Of a DNA stretch of 64,000 bases, positions 33,562-43,300 are shown piece after piece (the stretch's first letter is position 1; every line of letters starts with the position of its first letter). A program made the translations under genes and the position numbers. The DNA comes from Oceaniovalibus sp. ACAM 378 (lineage in GTDB: Bacteria; Pseudomonadota; Alphaproteobacteria; Rhodobacterales; Rhodobacteraceae), in contig NZ_VSJK01000002.1 of NCBI RefSeq assembly GCF_008085915.1, positions 186,001-250,000 on the forward strand. Direction: 5' to 3'. The notes beneath the pieces are model-generated. The model was not told where the DNA came from, did no database searches, and saw nothing but the letters and a program-made list of their open reading frames with translations.

Positions 33562-35580
33562 ATGCACCGCATGAAATGTTTGATCCCCCTCGTGGCGCTG
33601 GGCGCCTTCACGCTTCCCTCGCCCGGCTGGAGCGAGGTCCGCGCACTGTTGATCGGGGTTGGCGACTATCAATATCTTGATGTCGATCTGCGCGGTCCAG
33701 TCAACGATGTCGGGCTGATGGCGCGGGCCCTGATGGCGCGGGGCGCCGACCGGGTGACCGTGTTGGCCGATCCGGGGGCACGCTTGCCGGACGGCGCGAT
33801 GCCTGCCGGGGTGGCGACGCGGGCGGCGGTTCTTGAAGGTCTGAGCGCGCTGGCCGATGGCGTGGGGCCCGGGGATACGGTGATCTTCTATTTCTCCGGC
33901 CACGGATCGCAGGCCCCCGACATGAACGGCGACAAGGCGGTCGGATACGATGAAATCCTGCTGCCCGCCGATGCCCGGGGCTGGAGCGGCGCAATCGGCG
34001 CGGTCGAAGACGCGATCGTCGAAGATGAATTCCAACCGTTTTTCCAGGCGATCCTCGATACGGGCGCCAAACTGGTCGCCATCCTTGATGCCTGCTGTGC
34101 GGCCACCGGGTTTCGCGCGGTGACGGGGGGCGGCGGGGTCGACCGTTTCGTCCCGCCTTCGGTGCTGGGCCTGCCCGAGGAGCAACCGCAAGGGAGCGAG
34201 GAGGCCACCGGGCATATCGCCCCGCCATTGACCGGCGATTTCGCGTTTCTGTATTCTTCCCAGCCCGACGAACGCTCGTTTGAATATCCACTGGGCGACA
34301 AGTCCAATCCAGCCAACTGGTTCGGTCATTTTACCCGGTCCCTTTCCAATGTGCTGACCGAAGTGCCGGAACTGACCTGGGCGCAGGCGCTGGCCGGTGC
34401 CATGGACGGGATGCAGGCCGGCAATCCGATCGCCGTCCAGACCCCCGACGGCGAAGGCACGGCGCTTGAGTCGCCGGTTTTCGGCACGGGGCGCGCCGGT
34501 GCGCGGCGGGTGCTGACCGAGGGACTGGCGCTTCAGGCCGGGCTGTTGTCGGGCTTTGCCGATGGCGCCGTCTTTGATGTCTTTGCAGATGCCATGATGC
34601 CCGATCCGGTTGCGCAGGCCGTGCTGCGCGCGCCCGGGGCAGACAGCGGCAAACTTGACCTGCTGGCGGGTGACATGCCGAGCAAGGGATATGCGCGGCA
34701 GGTGCAGCCGGGGTTGCCATCGCCCTTCCGTCTGTCATCGCCCGTGGTGCGGGATGGCGCAGATTACGCGCCGATCCTGGGGGAACTGGCGGCGCTCGCG
34801 GCGGCGGGTCTGCCCGAAGGCGTCGTCTGGAACGCCGCCGAACCCGATGCGGTCATCGTGCTCAGCGATGGCAAACTGGCGTTGACCGGGCCTGACGGTG
34901 TGCTCGACCCGCTGGGGCCGGGCAGCAGCCCGCGGATGGACAAGGAACCGGCGGCATTTTTCGACCGGGCCACCCGGGCGCACCGGTTGCGCCGCGCGTT
35001 GGTGCTGGCCGAAACCGGCGGGCCGGTTGGATTCACCCTGCCCGGTTCCGGTCTGTCGCAGATCATCGAACGTCAGCAGGGCGCGCCGACCGACGGCAAA
35101 TGCGACGAACCCAGCGCCGGAGTTGAGGCCTTTTCGCCGGTTCAGCCCGTCACCGATTGCGACCGGCTTTGGCTGTCTCTGACGAACGACAGCAAGACGG
35201 CGCAGGATGTTACTGTGCTTTATATTGATCGGGATTTTCATATCAGCGTTCTCTGGCCCGATCCTGGGCTGAGCAACCGCATCGGGTTTGGCGAAACACG
35301 TGAGATCGGTATGGTGATCCGCGCCGCCGATCGCCTGCCGGGGCAGGAAGAGATCATCGTGCTGGCTGTACCTGCCCGACCGGGCAGCCCAAGCACGGTG
35401 CTCAGCGCCCTGGCTGATCCGTCTGCCGCCCGCGCAGGTCCGGGCGCTCCGGCGCTGCAGATATACCTCGAAGCGGCAGCAGACCCCGCCGCGACCTATC
35501 GCAATCTCGGATTCACCGGCGCGCCGGCGCCCCTGAAAGTTACGCGGACCCGGCTGAATCTGGTGTCGGCGCCGCGATGA
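33562..35580 (+). CDS. exported caspase-family (peptidase C14-like) protein
   Basis: The 672-residue protein has an N-terminal signal peptide (MHRMKCLIPLVALGAFTLPS) and a caspase p20-like domain (about 26-240). The domain has RALLIGVGDYQYLDVDLRGP, the catalytic histidine in DTVIFYFSGHGSQAPD (H114) and the catalytic cysteine in LVAILDACCAATGF (C178). A long C-terminal region (about 380-672) contains a beta-rich segment like those in DUF4384-type proteins (LWLSLTNDSKTAQDVTVLYI and FHISVLWPDPG). Such orthocaspases cleave after Arg/Lys or, in several bacterial systems, serve as immune or regulated-death proteases. Secretion makes a periplasmic role more likely. A trypsin-like remnant lies directly downstream. 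Confidence 0.85.
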   Translation: MHRMKCLIPLVALGAFTLPSPGWSEVRALLIGVGDYQYLDVDLRGPVNDVGLMARALMARGADRVTVLADPGARLPDGAMPAGVATRAAVLEGLSALADGVGPGDTVIFYFSGHGSQAPDMNGDKAVGYDEILLPADARGWSGAIGAVEDAIVEDEFQPFFQAILDTGAKLVAILDACCAATGFRAVTGGGGVDRFVPPSVLGLPEEQPQGSEEATGHIAPPLTGDFAFLYSSQPDERSFEYPLGDKSNPANWFGHFTRSLSNVLTEVPELTWAQALAGAMDGMQAGNPIAVQTPDGEGTALESPVFGTGRAGARRVLTEGLALQAGLLSGFADGAVFDVFADAMMPDPVAQAVLRAPGADSGKLDLLAGDMPSKGYARQVQPGLPSPFRLSSPVVRDGADYAPILGELAALAAAGLPEGVVWNAAEPDAVIVLSDGKLALTGPDGVLDPLGPGSSPRMDKEPAAFFDRATRAHRLRRALVLAETGGPVGFTLPGSGLSQIIERQQGAPTDGKCDEPSAGVEAFSPVQPVTDCDRLWLSLTNDSKTAQDVTVLYIDRDFHISVLWPDPGLSNRIGFGETREIGMVIRAADRLPGQEEIIVLAVPARPGSPSTVLSALADPSAARAGPGAPALQIYLEAAADPAATYRNLGFTGAPAPLKVTRTRLNLVSAPR

Positions 35581-35614
35581 ATGCGTTTTTCGACCAAGTG
35601 GAGAGGAGCCCCTG

Positions 35615-35992
35615 ATGTCATCCCGCAATTCTATTTTGACCGAAACCATTTTGTTGGCTGCCTGTGCCACGGTCGCAGCGGGACAGGAATGAATCGCCCC
35701 GACTGATCCGGCGATCCAATCACCCTCTGCCTTGGCCGAAAGCAGGTAAAAGGAAACCCAGCGGATCGAATCCGGAAAAACGGCGGAAACCTCGCGAGGC
35801 GGGTGATCGGCGGCGAAGTCGCAAGCTCCGGCGCCTGCCCCGGCAAGTTGGGCGGCTGACCCGTCGGCCCCGAGGCACAGGTCTGCGGCGGCACGATTGT
35901 CCGAGATTGGGCATCGGAGAATATACGAAGACTTCATGCGGTGTGGCGGGTGATCCGCGATGTTGACTTTCAGTCGGCCGGGACGACACGCC
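35615..35992 (+). pseudogene. degraded trypsin-like (S1A) serine protease gene
   Basis: A strong GAGAGGAG ribosome-binding site precedes an ATG at 35615 that encodes a lipoprotein-like or signal-like leader (MSSRNSILTETILLAACATV AAGQE), cut by a stop at 35690. In another frame, from about 35761, the sequence reads LARRVIGGEVASSGACP, then a stop at 35857, then EAQVCGGTIVRDW. This matches the S1 activation site (R-VIGGEVA..GA.P) followed by the CGGTlI...W segment that normally precedes TAAHC. At least one frameshift, in-frame stops and loss of the rest mark it as a remnant. It starts 34 bases after the caspase gene. Confidence 0.5.
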
Positions 35993-36027
35993 GTCCCGTC
36001 CAGAGCTGCAAAATCAGCCTGAAAAGC

Positions 36028-36063
36028 AAAAACCCCCGAAAACCAAGGTTTTCAAGGGGTTTT
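36028..36063 (-). terminator. terminator downstream of tRNA-Leu
   Basis: On the minus strand AAAACCCC pairs with GGGGTTTT around an inner hairpin (GAAAACC/GGTTTTC), followed by TTGCTTTT. It lies 12 bases beyond the tRNA 3' end. Confidence 0.75.
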
Positions 36064-36074
36064 AAGCTTTGTCT

Positions 36075-36160
36075 TGGTGCCCAGGAGAGGACTCGAACCT
36101 CCACACCGTTGCCAGTACTAGCACCTGAAGCTAGCGCGTCTACCATTCCGCCACCTGGGC
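36075..36160 (-). tRNA. tRNA-Leu (anticodon CAG)
   Basis: The minus strand folds into a class II tRNA. Acceptor GCCCAGG pairs with CCTGGGC. The D-region is GGCGGAATGGTAGACGC. The anticodon arm is CTAGC-TTCAGGT-GCTAG, giving CAG. A long variable arm (TACTGGCAACGGTG) and T-arm GGAGGTTCGAGTCCTC follow, with an encoded 3' CCA. The long variable arm and CAG anticodon identify leucine. The anticodon lies at 36125-36127. Confidence 0.95.
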
Positions 36161-36351
36161 CACCGTGATCGGCGATGTACGGCAGGGTCTTGGGGCTGTC
36201 AACGCCATTCTCGCTAATATTCGGGGAACTTAGGGCTGTGGGGTGGTGCGCATGGGGCGGCGTGACGGATTCCGCCTTGTGTGCAGGGGATGGCATCCTT
36301 AAACCTGCATTGGCCGGAACAATGCAGGCCGGAACAGTGCGGGACAGTGAA

Positions 36352-37341
36352 ATGTCGAACCTTGTGACGATCTTTGGCGGCTCGGGTTTCGTCGGGCGAT
36401 ATGTTGCCCGACGCATGGCCCATGCGGGATGGCGCGTGCGGGTCGCCGTGCGCCGCCCGAACGAGGCGAATTTCGTCCGCACTTATGGCGTTGTCGGACA
36501 GGTCGATCCGGTGTTCTGCAACATCCGCGACGACGATTCGGTCCAGCGTGTTATGCATGGCGCGGATGCGGTGGTGAATTGCGTCGGGATCCTGGCCGAG
36601 AGCGGCAAGCAGTCTTTTGATGCGGTGCTGACTGAAGGCGCCGGGCGCATTGCCCGGATCGCGGCCAAGTCGGGCGTGGCGCGTATGGTGCATGTATCGG
36701 CCATCGGTGCGGATCCGGACAGCGACAGCGGCTATGCCCGGTCCAAGGCGGCGGGTGAGGCGGAAGTGCTGAGCCACATGCCGGATGCGATGATCCTGCG
36801 GCCCTCGGTCATTTTTGGCCCCGAGGATGAGTTTTTCAACCGGTTCGCCGGGATGACCCGTTTCGGTCCGATCCTGCCGTTGATCGGGGCGGATACCCGG
36901 TTTCAGCCGATCTATGTCGATGATGTGGCCCATGCGGCCGAACTTGGCGTGACCGGGGCGGCGTCCGGGGGCATCTATGAGCTGGGTGGACCCGATGTTC
37001 TGACCCTGCGCGAGTTGATGGCTGAAATGCTGGAGGTGATCCAGCGTCGGCGTCTGGTGGTTAACGTGCCCTTTCCACTGGCGCGGCTGATGGGGTCGAC
37101 GTTCGATATGATGGGCCGGTTCTCGGGCGGTCTGATTTCCGGGCCGGTGACGCGCGATCAGGTCATCAACCTTGCCCATGACAACATTGTGGGTGACGGG
37201 GTAAAAACGATGGCCGACCTGGGTATTTTCCCGACGGCCACCGATATGGTTCTGCCTGAATATCTGTGGCGGTTCCGCCACACCGGGCAGTACGCGGCGA
37301 TCAAGGACTCCGCCCGCACCCTGCGCCGCCGTCAGGAATAG
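36352..37341 (+). CDS. complex I NDUFA9-like NAD(P)-binding protein (atypical SDR)
   Basis: This 329-residue protein starts [20 protein letters not shown], a Rossmann loop (GGSGFVG). It continues with [40 protein letters not shown] and [20 protein letters not shown]. That is the pattern of the NDUFA9/39-kDa subunit family of atypical short-chain dehydrogenases, which in mitochondria is an accessory subunit of complex I. The bacterial partner is uncertain. The ATG at 36352 gives the family start. Its 3' end overlaps the convergent uppP gene by 10 bases. Confidence 0.88.
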   Translation: MSNLVTIFGGSGFVGRYVARRMAHAGWRVRVAVRRPNEANFVRTYGVVGQVDPVFCNIRDDDSVQRVMHGADAVVNCVGILAESGKQSFDAVLTEGAGRIARIAAKSGVARMVHVSAIGADPDSDSGYARSKAAGEAEVLSHMPDAMILRPSVIFGPEDEFFNRFAGMTRFGPILPLIGADTRFQPIYVDDVAHAAELGVTGAASGGIYELGGPDVLTLRELMAEMLEVIQRRRLVVNVPFPLARLMGSTFDMMGRFSGGLISGPVTRDQVINLAHDNIVGDGVKTMADLGIFPTATDMVLPEYLWRFRHTGQYAAIKDSARTLRRRQE

Positions 37342-38135
37342 GCGATCCACAACAGCACCACGCCCAGGATTATGCGATAGATCACATAGGGCGTAAAACT
37401 GACCGATTTCAGCAGCCGCATCATCAGTGCCAGCGCCACAAGGGCGGCGACAAAGGCGAATGCGGCGCCAATGGCCGCGTTGGTCATCAGCTCGGTGTCT
37501 GCCTCGCCAATAACTTCGGCCCCCAGCAAAATCCCCGAGGCCAGGATCGTCGGAATCGACATCAGCATGGCCAGCCGCGCGGCATCGGGGCGGGCATAGC
37601 CCAGCATTCGCGCCGCCGAAACAGTGATGCCTGACCGCGACGTGCCGGGAATCAGCGCAATCGTCTGCCACAGCCCCATCACCAACGCATGCCGCAGCGT
37701 CCAGTCCTGCGCATGTTCGGTTTCGGCGCCTTTCTGATCGGTCCAGTACAGCACGATGCCAAAGATGATCATCGTCCAGCCGATAACGGCGGTTGAACGG
37801 AGCATCTCGTCCAGCCCGGACAGTTTCAGCGCCAGCCCGGCCAGAATGACCGGCACGGTTGCGATGATCAGACAGAGCGCCAGCCATGCGCCCGGCGTAT
37901 CCACTTTGCCGCGGATCAGCCGGGGCAGGCCGCCCAGCCCCATGCGCACGTCTGACCAGAAGTACAGGATGACAGCACCCAGTGTACCAACATGCACGGC
38001 GACATCAATGGCCTGTCCCTGGTCGGCCATGCCGGTAAGATTCGGCAAAAGAATAAGGTGACCCGAGGATGAAACTGGCAGAAATTCGGTTAATCCCTGA
38101 ATAACCGCGATGATAAACAGATGGAACAAGGTCAT
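37332..38135 (-). CDS. uppP: undecaprenyl-diphosphate phosphatase
   Basis: This 267-residue polytopic membrane protein has the BacA/UppP motifs [20 protein letters not shown] (about residues 11-30) and [20 protein letters not shown] (about 156-175). These carry the catalytic E, S, H and R residues. It recycles undecaprenyl pyrophosphate to the monophosphate carrier for peptidoglycan synthesis and confers bacitracin resistance. The start at 38135 fits the family. It is divergent from gltD, with a 215-base AT-richer gap between. Confidence 0.95.
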   Translation of the reverse strand: MTLFHLFIIAVIQGLTEFLPVSSSGHLILLPNLTGMADQGQAIDVAVHVGTLGAVILYFWSDVRMGLGGLPRLIRGKVDTPGAWLALCLIIATVPVILAGLALKLSGLDEMLRSTAVIGWTMIIFGIVLYWTDQKGAETEHAQDWTLRHALVMGLWQTIALIPGTSRSGITVSAARMLGYARPDAARLAMLMSIPTILASGILLGAEVIGEADTELMTNAAIGAAFAFVAALVALALMMRLLKSVSFTPYVIYRIILGVVLLWIAYS

Positions 38136-38350
38136 ATGGTCGGCACTTTCTGGTGGTCGAGTTGGCGCTATCGCGTTGATATTATGTCTTATCGTGAAAA
38201 TTGAGGCCGAACCGGCTGCAATTCCCAAGAAAGCTTGCTCCCTGCGGATGGTGTGGTTGAAAAAAACGTAATTTAGGTCAGCATGTCTGCCTTTTATTTT
38301 TATGACGACTACTTTACACCCGCAGATCTGGAGTAACCGAGGATCGGACG

Positions 38351-39784
38351 ATGGCCAAGAACGTCATGTTGAAATTCGTGGAAGTCGGCCGTGACATGCC
38401 GTCGAAACGTCCGCCCGATCTGCGGCGGCACGATTTCGGAGAGATATATGGCGAATATGCCCGCGAGAAAGCTGCCGAACAATCGGGGCGCTGTTCCCAA
38501 TGCGGTGTCCCCTATTGCCAGACCCATTGCCCCCTGCACAACAACATTCCCGACTGGCTGCGCCTGACTGCCGAAGGGCGGTTGCAGGAAGCCTATGAGC
38601 TTAGCCAGGCGACCAACACCTTCCCCGAGATCTGTGGCCGGATCTGCCCGCAGGATCGCCTGTGCGAAGGCAACTGCGTGATTGAACAGGCGGGACATGG
38701 CACCGTCACCATTGGATCGGTCGAAAAGTTCCTCACCGATACCGCCTTTGAACAGGGCTGGGTCAAACCGATCACCAATCCGGGCGAACGCGGCGAATCC
38801 GTGGGGATCATCGGTGCCGGGCCGGGCGGAATGGCAGCGGCGGATATGCTGCGCCGGGCCGGGGTGCAGGTGACGATATACGACAGGTACGACCGTGCCG
38901 GCGGCTTGATGACCTATGGTATTCCGGGGTTCAAGCTGGAGAAAGACATCGTCATGCAACGGGTCGCGCAGCTGGAACAGGGCGGTGTGAACTTTGTGCT
39001 GAACTGCGATGTGGGCGTCGATATCTCGTTTGATGCGATCCGGGGCAAACACGACGCGGTGCTGATCGCAACGGGTGTGTACAAAACCCGCGAGTTGGGC
39101 GGGCCGGGGTCGGGCGCTGCCGGGATCGTGCGCGCCATTGATTATCTGACGGCCAGCAACCGCAAGAGTTTCGGCGATGATGTGGCAGAATTCGACAATG
39201 GCCAACTGGATGCCAAGGGTCGCAAGGTCGTGGTGATTGGCGGTGGCGACACGGCGATGGATTGCGTGCGCACGGCGGTTCGTCAGGGGGCGGAATCAGT
39301 CAAGTGTCTGTACCGCCGCGACCGTGCCAACATGCCCGGCAGCCAGCGCGAAGTGGCAAATGCCGAAGAAGAAGGCGTTGAATTCGTCTGGCTGAGCGCA
39401 CCACACGGGTTCGCCGGGGAGACGGTGACCGGAGTGATGACCCAGCGCATGCGCCTTGGCGAACCGGATGCAACCGGGCGTCAGATGCCCGAACTGATCG
39501 ACGGCTCGGACTATGTGGAAAATGCCGATCTGGTGATCAAGGCGCTGGGATTCGAACCCGAGGATCTGCCCACGCTCTGGGGGGTTGAGGGGCTTGAGGT
39601 CAGCCGCTGGGGCACCGTGATCGCCGATTTCAAGACTCATGAAACCAGCATCGAAGGTGTCTATGCCTGCGGCGACATCCAGCGCGGCGCATCTCTTGTT
39701 GTCTGGGCGATCCGCGACGGACGCGAGGCGGCCGAGGCGATGCTTGACTATGTATCGGGCGCGGCAAGCATCGCCGCAGAATAA
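38351..39784 (+). CDS. gltD: glutamate synthase (NADPH) small subunit
   Basis: The 477-residue protein has the N-terminal cysteine cluster region CSQCGVPYCQTHCPLHNNIP (about 50-69) and ICGRICPQDRLCEGNC for two [4Fe-4S] clusters. An FAD site follows (SVGIIGAGPGGMAAADMLRR), then an NADPH-binding site (GRKVVVIGGGDTAMDCVRTA). It feeds electrons from NADPH to the large subunit for glutamate formation from 2-oxoglutarate and glutamine. gltB follows downstream with a small GFA-family gene in between. Confidence 0.96.
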   Translation: MAKNVMLKFVEVGRDMPSKRPPDLRRHDFGEIYGEYAREKAAEQSGRCSQCGVPYCQTHCPLHNNIPDWLRLTAEGRLQEAYELSQATNTFPEICGRICPQDRLCEGNCVIEQAGHGTVTIGSVEKFLTDTAFEQGWVKPITNPGERGESVGIIGAGPGGMAAADMLRRAGVQVTIYDRYDRAGGLMTYGIPGFKLEKDIVMQRVAQLEQGGVNFVLNCDVGVDISFDAIRGKHDAVLIATGVYKTRELGGPGSGAAGIVRAIDYLTASNRKSFGDDVAEFDNGQLDAKGRKVVVIGGGDTAMDCVRTAVRQGAESVKCLYRRDRANMPGSQREVANAEEEGVEFVWLSAPHGFAGETVTGVMTQRMRLGEPDATGRQMPELIDGSDYVENADLVIKALGFEPEDLPTLWGVEGLEVSRWGTVIADFKTHETSIEGVYACGDIQRGASLVVWAIRDGREAAEAMLDYVSGAASIAAE

Positions 39785-39874
39785 ACTGTAAGATTCCTGC
39801 GGCAAACCGTTCAATTCAGGGCCGATCACGCCACTCGCACCGGCACAGTTGAAGCCTTCATTGTGGAACAGAAA

Positions 39875-40315
39875 ATGACGATGTCAGACACGTTGAATGG
39901 CCAGTGCCTTTGCGGTGCCGTGACGGTAACGGCGAAACCCGGTGATGACGGGCTGCATGCCTGCCATTGCACCATGTGCCGCCGCTGGACCGGATCGGCC
40001 TTTGTGGGCATGGCGATTGCGCCGGGTGATCTGACCGCCAACGGTCCGATCAAGACCTATGTATCGTCGGAATGGGCCGAACGGTCGTTCTGTGACACCT
40101 GCGGTTCGACGCTTTGGTACAGGGTGACGCTGCCGGGGCACGAATTCAATCATGTCGCGGCCGGATTGTTCGATGATGCCGGAGGGCAGGCCCTGACCAA
40201 GGAAGTCTTTATCGACAGTAAACCGGACGGATACGCTTTCGCCGGAGATCACACACTGGTCACGAAAGAAGAAATGCTGGCGATCTTCGCCAAAATCGGA
40301 GGGAAGACCGAATGA
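39875..40315 (+). CDS. GFA-family zinc protein between gltD and gltB
   Basis: The 146-residue protein has the family's cysteine motifs GQCLCGAVTV (C-x-C), CHCTMCRRWTGSAFVGMAIA (C-x-C-x2-C) and RSFCDTCGSTLWYRV (C-x2-C). These bind zinc in the glutathione-dependent formaldehyde-activating (Gfa/CENP-V) fold. The family name comes from Gfa, but most members have unknown substrates. Start codons at 39863 (GTG), 39875 and 39881 are all possible, and 39875 has the best-placed GGAA. Its stop overlaps the gltB start (ATGA), so it is translationally coupled to glutamate synthase. Confidence 0.85.
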   Translation: MTMSDTLNGQCLCGAVTVTAKPGDDGLHACHCTMCRRWTGSAFVGMAIAPGDLTANGPIKTYVSSEWAERSFCDTCGSTLWYRVTLPGHEFNHVAAGLFDDAGGQALTKEVFIDSKPDGYAFAGDHTLVTKEEMLAIFAKIGGKTE

Positions 40316-43300
40316 CCATCTATAACGACGCATGGGTTGCCGCCGAAGAAGCGAAACGCGCATGGATCGCCGAAAACGGACTGTATCGCGACGATGATGA
40401 ACACGCATCCTGCGGTGTGGGGCTTGTGGTGGCGATTGACGGCAAGGCCCGCCGTCAGGTTGTCGAGCACGGGATTTCCGCGCTCAAGGCGATTTGGCAC
40501 CGAGGCGCAGTGGACGCCGATGGGCGCACGGGCGACGGTGCGGGTATCCATGTTCAGATCCCGGTCGCGTTCTTTTATGACCAGATCAAGCGGACCGGCC
40601 ACATTCCGCGCGACAATCAAATGATGGCGGTGGGTCAGGTGTTCCTGCCGCGCACCGACTTTGGCGCGCAGGAAATCTGCCGCACCATCGTGGAAACCGA
40701 AGTCCTGCGCATGGGCTACTACATCTATGGCTGGCGGCACGTTCCGGTGGACATCAGCGTTCTGGGCGAAAAGGCCAACGCCACCCGCCCCGAGATCGAA
40801 CAGATCCTGATTTCCAACGCCAAAGGCGTTGATGAGGAAACGTTCGAGCGCGAATTATACGTCATCCGCCGCCGTATCGAAAAAGCATCCGCCGCCGCCG
40901 GTGTGGGAACGCTTTACCTTGCTTCGCTGTCGTGCCGCTCGATCATCTACAAGGGGATGATGTTGGCGCAGGATGTGGCGAATTTCTATCCCGATCTGCA
41001 GGATGAACGGTTCGAGTCGGCTTTCGCGATCTATCACCAGCGGTATTCGACCAACACTTTCCCCCAGTGGTGGCTGGCGCAACCCTTCCGCATGCTGGCG
41101 CACAACGGCGAGATCAACACGCTGAAGGGCAACCTGAACTGGATGAAATCGCACGAAATCCGGATGGCCAGCAGCACCTTTGGCGACATGGCCGAAGACA
41201 TCAAACCGATCGTCGCGCTGGGTTCGTCGGATTCTGCCGCTCTGGATGCAGTGTTCGAGGTTCTGGTACGCTCGGGCCGTTCCGCACCGATGGCGAAAAC
41301 CCTGTTGGTGCCGGAAAGCTGGAGCAAACAGGCCGAGGAACTGCCCCAGGCCTGGCGCGACATGTATTCCTATTGCAATTCGGTCATGGAGCCCTGGGAC
41401 GGTCCCGCTGCTCTGGCGATGACTGACGGACGTTGGGTCTGCGCCGGGCTGGACCGTAACGGGCTGCGGCCCATGCGTTATGTGGTGACGGGCGACGGGC
41501 TGGTGATTGCGGGTTCCGAGGCCGGGATGGTCCCGATCGACGAGGCGCGCGTGATCGAAAAGGGCGCTCTTGGCCCGGGTCAGATGCTGGCCGTCGACAT
41601 GACCAAGGGCATTTTATTCAATGACCGCGACATCAAGAACAAACTGGCGGCAGCACTGCCGTTCGGCGATTGGGTCGGCAAGATCAAAGAGCTGGAATCC
41701 ACACTGACCGCGCTGCCGGAAACACCGGTTTTCACGGGTGCCGATCTGCGCCGCCGACAGGGTGCCGCCGGATATACCATCGAAGAGCTGGAGCAGATCC
41801 TTGCTCCCATGGCCGAAGATGGCAAAGAGGCCATCGGCTCGATGGGTGACGACACGCCCAGTGCGGTTCTGTCGCAAAAATACCGCCCGTTGAGCCATTT
41901 CTTCCGCCAGAACTTTAGCCAGGTGACCAATCCGCCCATCGACTCCCTGCGCGAACATCGGGTGATGAGCCTGAAAACGCGGTTCGGCAATCTCAAGAAC
42001 GTGCTGGACGAGGACAGCAGCCAGACCGAAATCATCGTGTTGGAAAGCCCGTTTGTGGCCAACGCCGAATTTGACGAGTTGACGCGCCATTTCGACAGTA
42101 TGGTGACGGTGATCGACTGCACTTTCACGCCGGGGCCGGGCGCGCTGTCCGAGGGGCTTGCGCGGATCCGGGCCGAGGCCGAGGATGCGGTGCGGTCCGG
42201 CTCGGGCCATCTGGTGCTAAGCGATCAGGGGTCGGGCGCCGACCGGGTTGCGATGCCGATGATCCTGGCGACCAGCGCGGTTCATTCTTGGCTGACACGG
42301 CAGGGGCTGCGCACCTTCTGTTCGCTGAACCTGCGCAGTGGCGAATGTATTGATCCGCATTATTTCGCGGTATTGATCGGCTGTGGTGCGACCACGGTGA
42401 ACCCTTATCTTGCGCAGGATTCCATTGCCGACCGAATTAACCGCGGTCTGATTGACGGCACTTTGGCCGAGGCCGTGGCGCGTTATCGCAGCGCCATTGA
42501 TCAGGGCTTGCTCAAGATCATGTCGAAAATGGGAATTTCGGTCGTGTCGTCCTATCGCGGCGGGCTGAATTTTGAGGCGGTGGGGCTGAGCCGTGCCATG
42601 TGCGCCGAATACTTCCCCGGCATGCACAGCCGGATTTCAGGTATCGGTGTCAGTGGCATCCAGATAAAAGCCGAAGCGGTGCACGCACAGGGCTGGCGCA
42701 GCGATGTGCTGCCGATCGGCGGATTTTACAAGGCGCGGCAGTCCGGCGAAACCCACGCATGGGAGGCGACGAGCATGCATATGCTGCAAACCGCCTGTGA
42801 CCGCGCGTCCTATCAGATGTGGAAACAGTATTCGGCCAAGATGCGGTCGAATCCGCCGATTCACCTGCGCGATCTGCTGGACTTCAAGCCGATGGGCAAA
42901 CCGGTGCCGCTCGAAGAGGTGGAAAGCATTACCGCGATCCGCAAACGGTTTGTGACGCCGGGCATGTCGCTGGGTGCGCTTTCTCCCGAGGCACACAAGA
43001 CGCTGAACGTGGCGATGAACCGGATCGGTGCAAAATCCGACAGCGGAGAGGGCGGTGAAGACCCGGCGCATTTCGTCCCCGAGGCGAATGGCGACAATCC
43101 ATCGGCGAAGATCAAACAAGTGGCCTCCGGCCGGTTTGGCGTGACAGCCGAATACCTGAACCAGTGCGAAGAGCTGGAAATCAAGGTTGCACAGGGCGCC
43201 AAGCCGGGCGAGGGCGGCCAACTGCCCGGGATGAAGGTGACAGAACTGATCGCACGGTTGCGCCTGTCGACGCCGGGCGTCACCCTGATTTCGCCACCGC

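Noticed and set aside
35578-35616. 12-codon frame starting at the caspase stop (ATGA)
   Set aside because: Too short to support, and it leads only into the trypsin-like wreck.
34735-35937. 400-residue minus-strand frame opposite the caspase tail
   Set aside because: The caspase frame is well supported, and this one has no start signal or domain.
36214-37887. 557-residue minus-strand frame over the NDUFA9-like gene and uppP
   Set aside because: It is antisense to one conserved gene and out of frame with another, without motifs.
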